The notes beneath the pieces were generated by a model, which saw only the letters and a program-made list of their open reading frames with translations, was not told the origin of the DNA and did not search any database. From Paracoccus zeaxanthinifaciens ATCC 21588 (GTDB lineage: Bacteria > Pseudomonadota > Alphaproteobacteria > Rhodobacterales > Rhodobacteraceae), in the NCBI RefSeq assembly GCF_000420145.1, contig NZ_ATUJ01000002.1, positions 124,001 through 188,000 of the forward strand: a stretch of 64,000 bases of DNA, written 5' to 3'. This document shows positions 43,888 to 54,778 of this stretch, one piece after another. The first letter of the stretch is position 1, and each line of letters begins with the position of its first letter. The translations under genes and the position numbers were made by a program.

Positions 43888-46800
43888 ATGAATTTCGATT
43901 CCTCCGCCAAGTTCCAGCCCGAAGCCCCGCTTCTGGCCCGCCTGATCGCCGATGCGAACCTGGACGCCGCCACGCGGGCGCGCATCTCGGGGCGCGCGGC
44001 CGATCTGGTCCGCGCCATCCGCGCGCAGTCGCGCCCGACCATGATGGAGGCGATGCTGGCCGAATACGGGCTGTCCACCCGCGAGGGGATCGCCCTGATG
44101 TGCCTGGCCGAGGCGATGCTGCGCGTCCCCGACCGCGCCACCATCGACGCGCTGATCGAGGACAAGATCGCGCCCTCGGACTGGGGCCGCCACCTGGGCG
44201 AAAGCTCGTCCAGCATGGTCAACGCCTCGACCTGGGCGCTGATGCTGACGGGCCGCGTGCTGGCCGAGGAAAGCCCCGGCATGGCGGGCACGCTGCGCGG
44301 GGCGATCCGCCGCGTGGGCGAACCCGTCATCCGCACCGCCGTCACCCGCGTCATGCGCGAGATGGGCCGCCAGTTCGTTCTGGGCCAGACCATCGAGGAC
44401 GCGCTGGACCGCGCCCGCGGGCAGGAGGCCAAGGGATACACCTACAGCTATGACATGCTGGGCGAGGCCGCGATGACCGCCGAGGACGCTGCCCGCTATG
44501 CCGCCGAATACCGCGCGGCCATCGCGGCCATCGCGAAATCCTGCGACAAGGGCACGGTCGCGAAGAACCCCGGCATCTCGATCAAGCTGTCGGCGCTGCA
44601 CCCCCGCTACGAGGTCGCGCAAGAGGCCCGCGTGATGGAGGAGCTGGTCCCCGTCGTCCGCGACCTGGCCCGCCAGGCCCGCGCCGCCAACATGGGCCTG
44701 AACATCGACGCCGAGGAACAGGACCGGCTGGCCCTGTCGCTGCGCGTGATCGAGGCCGTGCTGCCCGATCCCGAACTGGCGGGCTGGGACGGTTTCGGCG
44801 TCGTGGTCCAGGCCTATGGCAAGCGCGCGGGCGCGGCGATCGACCGGCTCTATGCGCTGGCCCAGGCATCCGACCGCCGCATCATGCTGCGCCTGGTCAA
44901 GGGCGCGTATTGGGATACCGAGATTAAGCGCGCCCAGGTCGAGGGGCTGCAGGACTTCCCGCTGTTCACCGCCAAGACCGCGACCGACGTGTCCTATGTC
45001 GCGCTGGCGCGCAAGCTTCTGGGCATGACCGACCGCATCTATCCGCAATTCGCCACGCATAACGCCCATTCGGTCGCCGCCGTCCTGGAAATGGCCGACG
45101 GCCAGCCCTTCGAGTTCCAGCGCCTGCACGGCATGGGCGAACGCCTGCACGACATCGTGCTGAAGAACGAGGGCACCGCCTGCCGCATCTATGCCCCCGT
45201 GGGCAAGCACCAGGACCTGCTGGCCTATCTGGTGCGCCGCCTGCTGGAGAACGGCGCGAATTCCAGCTTCGTGAACCAGATCGTCGACGAGGAGGTCACC
45301 CCCGAGGAGATCGCCGTCGATCCCTTCGACGCGCTGGAGACCGCGCAGGCGCCCGCATCGCTGGTCGCGCCCGACGCGATCTATGGCGAGGGGCGCGTGA
45401 ACTCGATGGGGTTCGACCTGACCGCCGATGACGTGCTGGCCCGCATCGACCAGGCCCGCCGGGGCGACTTCGCGGATGCCGGTCCGATCACCGCCTGCGA
45501 GGCCAGCGGCCCGCAGGTGCAGGTCCTGAACCCCGCCACCGGTGCGCCCGTCGCGATGGCCGGCCATGCCGATGCCGCGACCGTCGATGCGGCCATCGCC
45601 GCCGCCGCGCCCTGGGATGCCGCACCCGCCGAACGCGCCCGCATCCTGCGCCATGCCGCCGACCTCTACGAGGCCGATTTCGGTCCGATCTTCGCCCTGC
45701 TGGCCGCCGAGGCCGGCAAGACGATGAACGACGCCGTGGCCGAGCTGCGCGAGGCGGTCGATTTCCTGCGCTACTATGCCGCGCAGGGCGAGAGCCGCAC
45801 GGATGCCCCGCGCGGGCGCATCGCCGCGATCAGCCCCTGGAACTTCCCGCTGGCGATCTTCACCGGCCAGGTCACGGCCGCGCTGATGGCAGGGAACGCG
45901 GTCCTGGCCAAACCGGCCGAGCAGACCACCCTGATCGCCGCCCATGCCGTGCGCCTGCTGCACAAGGCGGGCGTCCCCGCGACCGCGCTGCAGCTGCTGC
46001 CGGGCGACGGTGGCGTGACGGGCGCCGCCCTGACCGCCGATCCGCGCATCGACGGCGTCGTCTTCACCGGCGGCACCGACACCGCGCAGCTGATCGCGCG
46101 CAGCGTGGCGCGCAACATGGCCCCCGGAACGCCCTTGGTCGCCGAGACCGGCGGCCTCAACGCCATGATCGTGGACAGCACCGCCCTGCCCGAACAGGCC
46201 GTGCGCGACATCGTGGCCTCCAGCTTCCGCAGCGCGGGCCAGCGCTGTTCGGCGCTGCGCTGCCTTTACGTGCAAGAGGATGTCGCCCCGCACCTGATCC
46301 GCATGATCAAGGGCGCGATGGACGAACTGCGCGTGGGCGATCCGTGGCACATCTCGACCGATGTGGGTCCTGTGATCGACGACGAGGCACGCCAGGGCAT
46401 CGCGGATTACCTGGACGCCCATCGCGACCGCATCCTGCATTCGATCCCCGTGCCGCAGGGCGGGCACTTCATCGCGCCGACGCTGATCCAGGTGGACGGC
46501 ATCCAGCAGATGGAGCGCGAGATCTTCGGCCCCGTCCTGCATGTCGCGACCTACAAAGCCCGCGATCTGGACCGCGTGATCGAGGCCATCAACGCGCGCG
46601 GCTATGGCCTGACCTTCGGCCTGCACACCCGCATCGACACCCGCGTGCAGGAGGTGACGGACGCGGTTCATGCGGGCAACCTCTATGTGAACCGCAACCA
46701 GGTCGGCGCGACGGTGGGCAGCCAGCCCTTCGGCGGCGAGGGGCTGTCGGGCACCGGACCCAAGGCGGGCGGGCCGAACTATCTGCCGCGCTTCTACGCC

Positions 46801-47277
46801 CCCGAACCCGGCCAGCCCGGCACCGCATGGGACCGCGCCGACGATCCGGCACGCATCGCCCGCGCATTGCAGGACGCCCCCGCAGGCGCCCCGCGCGACG
46901 AGACGCTGATGCCCGGCCCCACCGGCGAGCTGAACCGCCTGGCATCCCTGCCCCGCGGTCCGGTGCTGTGCATGGGCCCCGGCACCGCCGCGGTCGCCGC
47001 GCAGGCGCAGGCCGTCGAGGCGCTTGGCGGTCAGCCGGTGCAGGCGCAGGGCAGCCTCGATCCGCAGGCGCTGCGCGATCTGCCGGATCTGGCGGCGGTC
47101 CTGTGGTGGGGCGACGAGGCGACGGGCCGCGCCATGGCCGAAGCGCTTGCCCTGCGCGACGGCGCGCTGGTCCCGCTGATCGCGGCCAGGCCCGACCGTG
47201 CGCATCTGCGCCACGAACGCCACCTGTGCGTGGACACCACCGCGGCGGGCGGCAACGCCACCCTGCTGGCGGGCTAG
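43888..47277 (+). CDS. putA: Bifunctional proline dehydrogenase / L-glutamate gamma-semialdehyde dehydrogenase
   Basis: 1129 residues. Converts proline to glutamate in two steps. PRODH barrel in the first half (MLGEAAMTAEDAARYAAEYR, ISIKLSALHPRYE, LVKGAYWDTEIKRAQ, FATHNAHSVA), then the ALDH half with NFPLAIFTGQVTAAL, catalytic Cys787 in SAGQRCSALRC and QPFGGEGLSGTGPKAGGP. There is no N-terminal ribbon-helix-helix repressor domain, so it is not self-regulating as in E. coli; the divergent Lrp gene fits. A C-terminal part of about 150 residues follows the ALDH motif. The stop overlaps the Hint gene stop by 4 bases. Confidence 0.96.
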   Translation: MNFDSSAKFQPEAPLLARLIADANLDAATRARISGRAADLVRAIRAQSRPTMMEAMLAEYGLSTREGIALMCLAEAMLRVPDRATIDALIEDKIAPSDWGRHLGESSSSMVNASTWALMLTGRVLAEESPGMAGTLRGAIRRVGEPVIRTAVTRVMREMGRQFVLGQTIEDALDRARGQEAKGYTYSYDMLGEAAMTAEDAARYAAEYRAAIAAIAKSCDKGTVAKNPGISIKLSALHPRYEVAQEARVMEELVPVVRDLARQARAANMGLNIDAEEQDRLALSLRVIEAVLPDPELAGWDGFGVVVQAYGKRAGAAIDRLYALAQASDRRIMLRLVKGAYWDTEIKRAQVEGLQDFPLFTAKTATDVSYVALARKLLGMTDRIYPQFATHNAHSVAAVLEMADGQPFEFQRLHGMGERLHDIVLKNEGTACRIYAPVGKHQDLLAYLVRRLLENGANSSFVNQIVDEEVTPEEIAVDPFDALETAQAPASLVAPDAIYGEGRVNSMGFDLTADDVLARIDQARRGDFADAGPITACEASGPQVQVLNPATGAPVAMAGHADAATVDAAIAAAAPWDAAPAERARILRHAADLYEADFGPIFALLAAEAGKTMNDAVAELREAVDFLRYYAAQGESRTDAPRGRIAAISPWNFPLAIFTGQVTAALMAGNAVLAKPAEQTTLIAAHAVRLLHKAGVPATALQLLPGDGGVTGAALTADPRIDGVVFTGGTDTAQLIARSVARNMAPGTPLVAETGGLNAMIVDSTALPEQAVRDIVASSFRSAGQRCSALRCLYVQEDVAPHLIRMIKGAMDELRVGDPWHISTDVGPVIDDEARQGIADYLDAHRDRILHSIPVPQGGHFIAPTLIQVDGIQQMEREIFGPVLHVATYKARDLDRVIEAINARGYGLTFGLHTRIDTRVQEVTDAVHAGNLYVNRNQVGATVGSQPFGGEGLSGTGPKAGGPNYLPRFYAPEPGQPGTAWDRADDPARIARALQDAPAGAPRDETLMPGPTGELNRLASLPRGPVLCMGPGTAAVAAQAQAVEALGGQPVQAQGSLDPQALRDLPDLAAVLWWGDEATGRAMAEALALRDGALVPLIAARPDRAHLRHERHLCVDTTAAGGNATLLAG

Positions 47278-48515
47278 GACAGGACCGGTCGCTCGTTCTT
47301 CAGGTGACGGGCGACCAGCCGCTTCTGACGGGCGGCATCGGGGACGTGGCGCGCCATGGGCCGCGCGTCCCCGCGCCGCAATTCGGGAAAGATCGTGAAG
47401 ATCTCCTCTCGGCCCTCGTCGGTGATGCTGTCCATGGCCTGCGGGCCGGTATGCAGGCTTTCGGCGGGGGCGCCCTCGGCCAGGACGATCTCGTGCCGGT
47501 CGAACATCAGGTGAAGATAGGTGACCTGCGTCACCTCCGCATCGACGAAGATCCCCGGCAGCGCGGTCAGCCGGATGGCGGGCAGCAGCACCTCCCGTTC
47601 GCCGAACATCCGCTCCGCGATGGCCGAGGACAGGAGGAGGCGATGCTGGCGCGACACCAGCAGGTCGCGGCGCGGCAGCCCGCCGCCAAGCGCGCCCGCA
47701 AGGATGCGGACGGGACGCAGCCGCGGGTTCGCCTCCATCTCGGGGCGGGTGATGCGGCGGCTGCCGACCCATGACAGCGGTCGCGGGCCGGAATCCTCGG
47801 TCAGGACCATGTCGCCGGGGCGCAGGGTCTGTATGTCCACCTCTCCGTCGGGCGTAAGGATCAGCGTGCCGCCCGCAAAGCAGATGACGTTGGTGGGCAG
47901 GTTGATGTCGAAGCCCACGCCGTTGGGATTGTCGAGCTGGTTGCTGTCGGCGACCGTCCAGTTCGATCCCCCCGCGAGGATGCTGTCCAGCAGGTCCTGC
48001 CGCGTGAACGGCGCGGTCAGATCGGCGTCCGCCGTCCATTCCATGTAGTCGTTGTCGCCATCGATCACCAGGGCGCCGTTTTCCGGGGTCAGACCGGTCC
48101 CTTCCAGGTTCGGGGTCTGTGGCGTTGGGCCGTCGGCCTCGATTCCGATCACGGCGATGAAGTTCGTGGGCGTCACCGTGTCGCCGTCGCGGGTGCCTTG
48201 GAAGGCCCAGAACATCTCGTTTTGGTTCTCCAGGTCATCGCCGCGTTGCAACTGCTCCAGCGAGCCGCCTGTGCTGATGACAGGATCGGTGTTGCGCGCC
48301 ATGTCGAGCGTCACGACGGTGTTCGCCGAGATGCCGCCGGCGGGCACGGTCCACTCTATCAGCTGCTCGTTGCCGATGAAGTTCGTCCCGTTCCATTCGT
48401 CATCGGTAAAATAGATGACCTCGCCTTCGGGGATATCGACGGTCGTGAGGAACGCGATGTCTTCGTTGTCGGCGTCGAAGCCGACGAAGAGCAGGTCTCC
48501 CGGTTCAAGAGGCAT
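47274..48515 (-). CDS. Secreted Hint-domain protein with N-terminal nuclease-associated beta domain
   Basis: 413 residues. The N-terminal about 190 residues (LLFVGFDADNEDIAFLTTVD, IYFTDDEWNGTNF) resemble the beta domain found at the front of secreted nucleases. The Hint (hedgehog/intein) domain starts at Cys212 in VICFAGGTLILTPDG, with SRQHRLLLSS and the C-terminal TYLHLMFDRHEIVLAEG. No classic signal peptide is seen, so type I secretion or similar is possible. Its C-terminal half is clearly related to the second Hint gene on the other side of thiC. ATG 48515 or GTG 48527 may be the start. Confidence 0.87.
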   Translation of the reverse strand: MPLEPGDLLFVGFDADNEDIAFLTTVDIPEGEVIYFTDDEWNGTNFIGNEQLIEWTVPAGGISANTVVTLDMARNTDPVISTGGSLEQLQRGDDLENQNEMFWAFQGTRDGDTVTPTNFIAVIGIEADGPTPQTPNLEGTGLTPENGALVIDGDNDYMEWTADADLTAPFTRQDLLDSILAGGSNWTVADSNQLDNPNGVGFDINLPTNVICFAGGTLILTPDGEVDIQTLRPGDMVLTEDSGPRPLSWVGSRRITRPEMEANPRLRPVRILAGALGGGLPRRDLLVSRQHRLLLSSAIAERMFGEREVLLPAIRLTALPGIFVDAEVTQVTYLHLMFDRHEIVLAEGAPAESLHTGPQAMDSITDEGREEIFTIFPELRRGDARPMARHVPDAARQKRLVARHLKNERPVLS

Positions 48516-48700
48516 GGTAACAAACACCCTTTAACTAACCCTAATGCCTGAGAATACCGCCCGCCCCCATGCCGACGCCCCTGTTCTTTTGTGCAGGAAA
48601 TGGTCGCTTGCGTGGTAAATCCTTGCACTTCCGGGGGAATGGCTCGCCTGGCCCTCAACCCAAGGCTGATCTGCTTGACGGGGCATGCGAATCACGCAAA
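48516..48700. other. Non-coding stretch between Hint gene and riboswitch
   Basis: About 185 bp, more AT-rich than its surroundings, between divergent transcription units. It presumably carries the promoters of the Hint gene and thiC; I see no clear boxes or coding sequence. Confidence 0.5.
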
Positions 48701-48711
48701 GGTCGCCCGCA

Positions 48712-48812
48712 CGTCAGGGGAGTCCCGCCAAGGGGACTGAGAGGCAGACGGGGGGAAACCCCGGTGACGCGACCCTTAGAACCTGAACCAGTTGATGCTG
48801 GCGTAGGAAGAC
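48712..48812 (+). promoter_or_regulatory. TPP riboswitch (THI element) upstream of thiC
   Basis: The conserved THI parts are in order: GGGGAGTCCC (48717 on), the CTGAGAGGCAGA segment (48737 on), the ACCCTTAGAACCTGAACCAG core (48772 on), and GCTGGCGTAGGAAGAC near the 3' end. It begins about 230 bases before thiC on the same strand. Thiamine pyrophosphate binding would turn down thiC. The downstream expression platform is not clear. Confidence 0.93.
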
Positions 48813-48838
48813 CGAAGGGCAATCCCGCGAACCTTTGA

Positions 48839-50722
<1,884 letters not shown>

Positions 50723-50730
50723 CGGCGTTC

Positions 50731-50766
50731 CTCCCCGCGGGGAAGGTCTGCGGGGAAGGTTCGAAA
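50731..50766. repeat. Isolated copy of the par-region palindrome with an extra half site
   Basis: Core TCCCCGCGGGGA (50734-50745) followed by GGTCTGCGG and a second half site GGGGAAGGTTCG (50753-50764). The flank matches copies in parB (61826 on) and parA (62998 on). It sits just after the thiC stop and may also work as its terminator. Confidence 0.55.
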
Positions 50767-50956
50767 CACGCAGAGGGCGAGAAGCATCGTGCGGCAGGAA
50801 TTGCCGCGCGATGCGAAAACATGCGGCATCCGGCATGTGTAAGTGCTGAAAATCCTTCTTTCCATCTATCCGAAAGGTTAGGTTTCTCGTTAAGGTTAAC
50901 ACAACCCGGACGAGAGCGGCCCCCGTGCGGCGTTCGATACCGGGCCCTGCTGCGGG

Positions 50957-52750
50957 ATGCTGCCCATGACCCTCGAGACCGTCGATCCCGGTTCCGACCT
51001 TCTCCGCCACCTGACGATGGTGCAGGTCAAGTTCTCGGGGGTGCATATCGGCGGCGGGATCTATCTGACGGCGAACCATCGCCCATCGGAGGGGGGGGCA
51101 AGCTCGGCGACGCCACAGCGTGGGCTGGATGGCGAAACATCGTCGCATCGGGCCGAGGAATCCGATTTCACGCTGCCTGCCGATTCGACCACATGGGACG
51201 ATTACAAGGACCCGGACGGCTTCGTCTATGCCGGCTATGACATCGCGATGCAGGCCGACGCCCGCGCCGAGGGCGAGCGGTACGACGGCCCGGCAGCACC
51301 GATGCTCATCATGTCCGATCCGGCGGACCTGATCGGCGCGCAGGCCTGGGTAACGGGCTATCTCTCGAACCCGACGGACGGAACGACCCGCTACGACACC
51401 CCCTACGAGACGTCCGGCACGATCGCGGGCTCGGTGGATTACGATGTGAACGGCGATCCGGGGCGGACCTGGAACGTCACGGGCGTCCAGGTCGAAGGCG
51501 GCATGAGCGGTGGCGGCACCTGGGCAACCTATACCACCCCCGACGGTCAGACCGGCGAATACCTGATCGGGACTGCGGCCAGGACCTATGGCAGCGGCGG
51601 CTACTCTACCGATCTGTCGGCGCAGTATCACGACCTTGCCGCCGCGATCGAGGCGTTGGAGGGCGAGGATGCCCGCAGCGCGGACGACTTCGCCCGGAAC
51701 ACGCTGGTGTCCGGCCAATCCGCGGGATCGAACGACACCACGGTGATCGGGACCTTCTTCCACGAAGACATCTGGGGCGGCGTCAACGACGATCTGCTGT
51801 TCGGGGCGGGCGGCGACGACAGGCTGTGGGGCGGCGATGGCGACGACACGCTGGACGGTGGCGACGGCCACGACACCCTGACGGGGGGCGCGGGGCGCGA
51901 TGTCTTTGCCGGCATGGGGTCCGGGAACGACGTCATCACCGATTTCGACGCCACCGAGGACGTGATCGACCTCGCCAGCTTCTTTCCCAGCATGGCCGCA
52001 TTGCGCGACGCCTGCACCGAGAACGCGGACGGCTCGATCACCATTATGCTGGCGGCTCCCGGCGCGACCACAACGGGGCAGCTAACGCTGGTCGGCGTGT
52101 CGGCAGCCCAGCTGAACGGCGCCGCGCTGATGGTGACCTGCTTCGCGTCGGGCACCATGATCCGCACCCCGCACGGCCCCCGCCCGATCGAGGCGCTGAC
52201 CGATGGCGACCTGGTGCTGACGCGCGACAACGGCGCGCAGCCCGTCCTGTGGAAGGGCACCCGCGCCATGTCTGCGGTCGAGCTGCTGTGCCAGCCGCAG
52301 CTCTGCCCAATCCGCATCCGCGCGGGCGCGCTTGGCCCCGGCTGCCCTTCGGCGGATCTGGTCGTCTCGCCCCAGCACCGCATCCTGATCCGGTCGGGCA
52401 TCGCGCGGCGCATGTTCGGCGCCTCGGAGGTGCTGGTGGCCGCCAAGCAGCTTCTCGGGATCGATGGAATCGAGGCGATGCCGCCCTCGGCCGTCACCTA
52501 TCACCACATCCTGCTGCCCCGCCACGAGATCGTCTTCGCGAACGGCGCCGAGGCCGAGACCTTCTTTGCCGGCCCGCAGGCCATGGCCGCGCTGGACGAT
52601 GCGCAGCGCGACGAGATCCTTGCGATATTCCCCGAGCTGCGCGACGGCCCCATGCCGGGGGCGCGCACCCTTCCCTCGGGGCGGCAGGGGCGGCAACTGG
52701 CGATGCGGCACCGCAAGAATGCCCGCCCGCTGGTCGCCGCCCTCGACTGA
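50957..52750 (+). CDS. Secreted trypsin-like protease - RTX - Hint domain protein
   Basis: 597 residues in three parts. Residues 1-240 look like a trypsin/V8-type protease: LTANH with a catalytic-type His, AGYDIAM as the likely Asp and VEGGMSGGGTW as the likely Ser. Residues 270-325 are RTX calcium-binding nonapeptides (GGDDRLWGGDGDDTLDGGDGHDTLTGGAGRD). The Hint domain starts at Cys395 in VTCFASGTMIRTPHG and includes SPQHRILIRSG and YHHILLPRHEIVFANGAEAE. RTX repeats suggest type I secretion. A run of eight G at about 51092 may be slippery. There is no standard signal peptide. Confidence 0.87.
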   Translation: MLPMTLETVDPGSDLLRHLTMVQVKFSGVHIGGGIYLTANHRPSEGGASSATPQRGLDGETSSHRAEESDFTLPADSTTWDDYKDPDGFVYAGYDIAMQADARAEGERYDGPAAPMLIMSDPADLIGAQAWVTGYLSNPTDGTTRYDTPYETSGTIAGSVDYDVNGDPGRTWNVTGVQVEGGMSGGGTWATYTTPDGQTGEYLIGTAARTYGSGGYSTDLSAQYHDLAAAIEALEGEDARSADDFARNTLVSGQSAGSNDTTVIGTFFHEDIWGGVNDDLLFGAGGDDRLWGGDGDDTLDGGDGHDTLTGGAGRDVFAGMGSGNDVITDFDATEDVIDLASFFPSMAALRDACTENADGSITIMLAAPGATTTGQLTLVGVSAAQLNGAALMVTCFASGTMIRTPHGPRPIEALTDGDLVLTRDNGAQPVLWKGTRAMSAVELLCQPQLCPIRIRAGALGPGCPSADLVVSPQHRILIRSGIARRMFGASEVLVAAKQLLGIDGIEAMPPSAVTYHHILLPRHEIVFANGAEAETFFAGPQAMAALDDAQRDEILAIFPELRDGPMPGARTLPSGRQGRQLAMRHRKNARPLVAALD

Positions 52751-52753
52751 TCC

Positions 52754-53953
52754 TCAGGCCGGGACGGCCAGCGCCGCGCACAGGTCGGCGATGCGGGTCA
52801 TCGCGTCCTCCATCACCTCGTCTGGCACGGTCAGCGCGATGCGGACCAGGTTCGCGGCCTCGGCCCCGAAAGAGCTGCCGGGCATGACGGCCACGGATTT
52901 CTCCTGCATCAGGCGCCAGGCGAAGGCGTCGCCGTCAAGACCGGTGCCGCCCACATCGACCATGATGAACATGCCGCCGCGGGGCATGTCGGCGCGCAGG
53001 CCCGGTACCCGCGACACGGCCCGCTGCACGATGCCCGCGCGGCGCGCGAAGGCGGTGCGCAGCCTGTCGGCGGTATCGACATGGCCCCGCAGCGCAGCCT
53101 CGGTCATGTCCGCGATGAACGGCTGGTTGCCGAACAGCATCGTCTCCGAGATGGGCAGAAGCCGGTCGCAGAATTCCTCGGGTCCGATGGCCCAGCCGCT
53201 GCGGAAGCCCGTCGCCGCGAAGGTCTTCGAGATCGACGAGACGACCACGACCCGATCCCTCAGGCGCGCGATCTGCAGGGGGGATGCGAATTCGCCCGCG
53301 AAGATCAGCTTCTCGTAGACCTCGTCGCAGACGATCCACAGGTCATGGGCGACGGCCAGATCGCCGATGCGTTCCAGCACCTCGATGGGGATGATCGCGC
53401 CCGTGGGGTTGTGGGGCGTGTTCAGCAGCAGGACGCGGCTTTCGGGGGTGATCGCGGCGGCCAGGGCGTCGGGCTGCAGGACGAACCCGTCCTCCATCCG
53501 CAGGGGCACGGGCTGGACATGGGCACCCGTCGCACGGACGACGCCCTCATAGGTCGCATAGTAGGGATCGCCGATCAGCACCCCCTGCCCGTCCTGCACC
53601 AGCGCCTGCATCACGGCATAAAGCGCGGTCTGCGTGCCGGGGAAGCACAGGATGTTTCCGGGCGCGATCTCGGGCATGCGCGGGCGATAGGTGTCGATCA
53701 GGGCCTCGATCAGGTTCGCCTCGCCCCGCCCGTTGGAGTAACGGGTGCGGCCCGCGTTCAGCGCGTCGATGCAGGCGCGGATCAGCGCCGGATCGGTGGT
53801 GATGTCGGGTTCTCCGATGGTCAGCTCGATCACGGGATCGCCTGCCGCGATCGCGGCGCGGGCGGCATTGTGCAGCGCCCATTTGTCGCCGCCCAGATTG
53901 GCAAGCCTGTCGGTGATGTCGGCATAGCGCATGGCATGTGTCCCTTGTGTCAT
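52754..53953 (-). CDS. Pyridoxal-phosphate aminotransferase class I/II
   Basis: 399-residue aminotransferase, aspartate aminotransferase fold. Motifs: IELTIGEPDITTDPALIRACI, YSNGRGEANL, LNTPHNPTGAIIP, CDEVYEKLIF and the PLP lysine in SSISKTFAATGFRSGWAIG. ATG 53953 overlaps the TetR stop (ATGA); an internal ATG 53932 with AAGGGA ahead is also possible. Downstream of a TetR gene on the same strand, so regulated by it. Donor and acceptor unknown; an aromatic or branched amino acid is plausible. Confidence 0.9.
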   Translation of the reverse strand: MTQGTHAMRYADITDRLANLGGDKWALHNAARAAIAAGDPVIELTIGEPDITTDPALIRACIDALNAGRTRYSNGRGEANLIEALIDTYRPRMPEIAPGNILCFPGTQTALYAVMQALVQDGQGVLIGDPYYATYEGVVRATGAHVQPVPLRMEDGFVLQPDALAAAITPESRVLLLNTPHNPTGAIIPIEVLERIGDLAVAHDLWIVCDEVYEKLIFAGEFASPLQIARLRDRVVVVSSISKTFAATGFRSGWAIGPEEFCDRLLPISETMLFGNQPFIADMTEAALRGHVDTADRLRTAFARRAGIVQRAVSRVPGLRADMPRGGMFIMVDVGGTGLDGDAFAWRLMQEKSVAVMPGSSFGAEAANLVRIALTVPDEVMEDAMTRIADLCAALAVPA

Positions 53954-54600
53954 TGTCCCGCCCGGTGGCGGAGAAGCGTGCCTTCCGGCAATCGCAGGAT
54001 GTCCTCGGCGGCGCGAAGGCCGATGGCGGCCAGCTCGCGCGGATCGTACAGCCCGTGTTCCAGCGACCCTTCCAGCCACAGCCCGTCGATCAGCCCGTTC
54101 AGCGCGATGGCCAGCAGCCGGCAATCGGCGGGTGTCGCGGGCAGCTCATGGGCCGCGCGGACCGGCGCGATCATGACCTGCAGCATTTCCAGGAATTCGC
54201 GGTATCCGTCGCGGTGGATCGCGGCATAGGCGGCATCCGAGCGGATCATCCCGATGAAGGTCGCCCAGAGCGACAGCTTGAAATCCGACAGGTTCGGGGC
54301 CGACAGGTTGGCCTCGACAAAGCCCGCCAGCCGCGCATCGGCATCCGTCCCGCCCAGATCGGCCTGTTCCGCGGCGGTCGAGATCAGCTGCCCGATCAGA
54401 TGGGCATAGGCCGCGTGCAGCATCTCCTCCTTGGATGCGAAATAGTGCCGGATCAGGCCCGCCGACACGCCCGCCCGTTCCGCGATGCGCCGGGCCGAGG
54501 CTGCGTTGATCCCGCAATCCGCGATAACCGCCAGCGTGGCCTCCAGCAGGTCGTTGCGGCGCGCATCCTCGGACAGGCGCTGGAAGCTGCGCCGGGTCAT
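53950..54600 (-). CDS. TetR family transcriptional regulator (BetI-like)
   Basis: 216 residues. HTH region RNDLLEATLAVIADCGINAASARRIAERAGVSAGLIRHYFASKEEML is close to BetI; the C-terminal part (LNGLIDGLWLEGSLEHGLYD) matches the TetR_C domain of that branch. It is coupled to the aminotransferase behind it and divergent from the amino acid ABC operon, so probably controls both. Confidence 0.89.
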   Translation of the reverse strand: MTRRSFQRLSEDARRNDLLEATLAVIADCGINAASARRIAERAGVSAGLIRHYFASKEEMLHAAYAHLIGQLISTAAEQADLGGTDADARLAGFVEANLSAPNLSDFKLSLWATFIGMIRSDAAYAAIHRDGYREFLEMLQVMIAPVRAAHELPATPADCRLLAIALNGLIDGLWLEGSLEHGLYDPRELAAIGLRAAEDILRLPEGTLLRHRAGQ

Positions 54601-54607
54601 GCCGGGG

Positions 54608-54639
54608 TGCCTGCCCAATATTCAGGCAGTGCGCAGGCA
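54608..54639. promoter_or_regulatory. Candidate TetR operator, TetR/ABC divergent region
   Basis: CTGCC (54611-54615) and GGCAG (54625-54629) form an inverted repeat with 9-base spacer; outer TGCCTG (54609-54614) and CAGGCA (54634-54639) repeat the same half site. It is 8-39 bases from the TetR start. Confidence 0.4.
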
Positions 54640-54778
54640 AAAGGCAGAACCGCCCATTTTTCCATCGAAATGCAGCCTCCGTTCGGGTAACCACTGTCAT
54701 CGCGGCGTCATTGTTTTACAGTCGTACAACAAGACGGGAAATTCAACCCGCCGACGCCACGAACGCGAAAGGACAGGA

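Noticed and set aside
43834..48039. Open frame of 1401 codons on the minus strand across putA and part of the Hint gene
   Set aside because: It is antisense to two genes with clear family motifs; high GC leaves few stops. The translation is His/Gly/Arg-rich low-complexity with no family pattern.
51080..51250. Frameshift in the protease-RTX-Hint gene at the G run
   Set aside because: The residues after the run (ADSTTWDDYKDPDGF and VYAGYDIAM) continue in the same frame sensibly, so no shift is needed.
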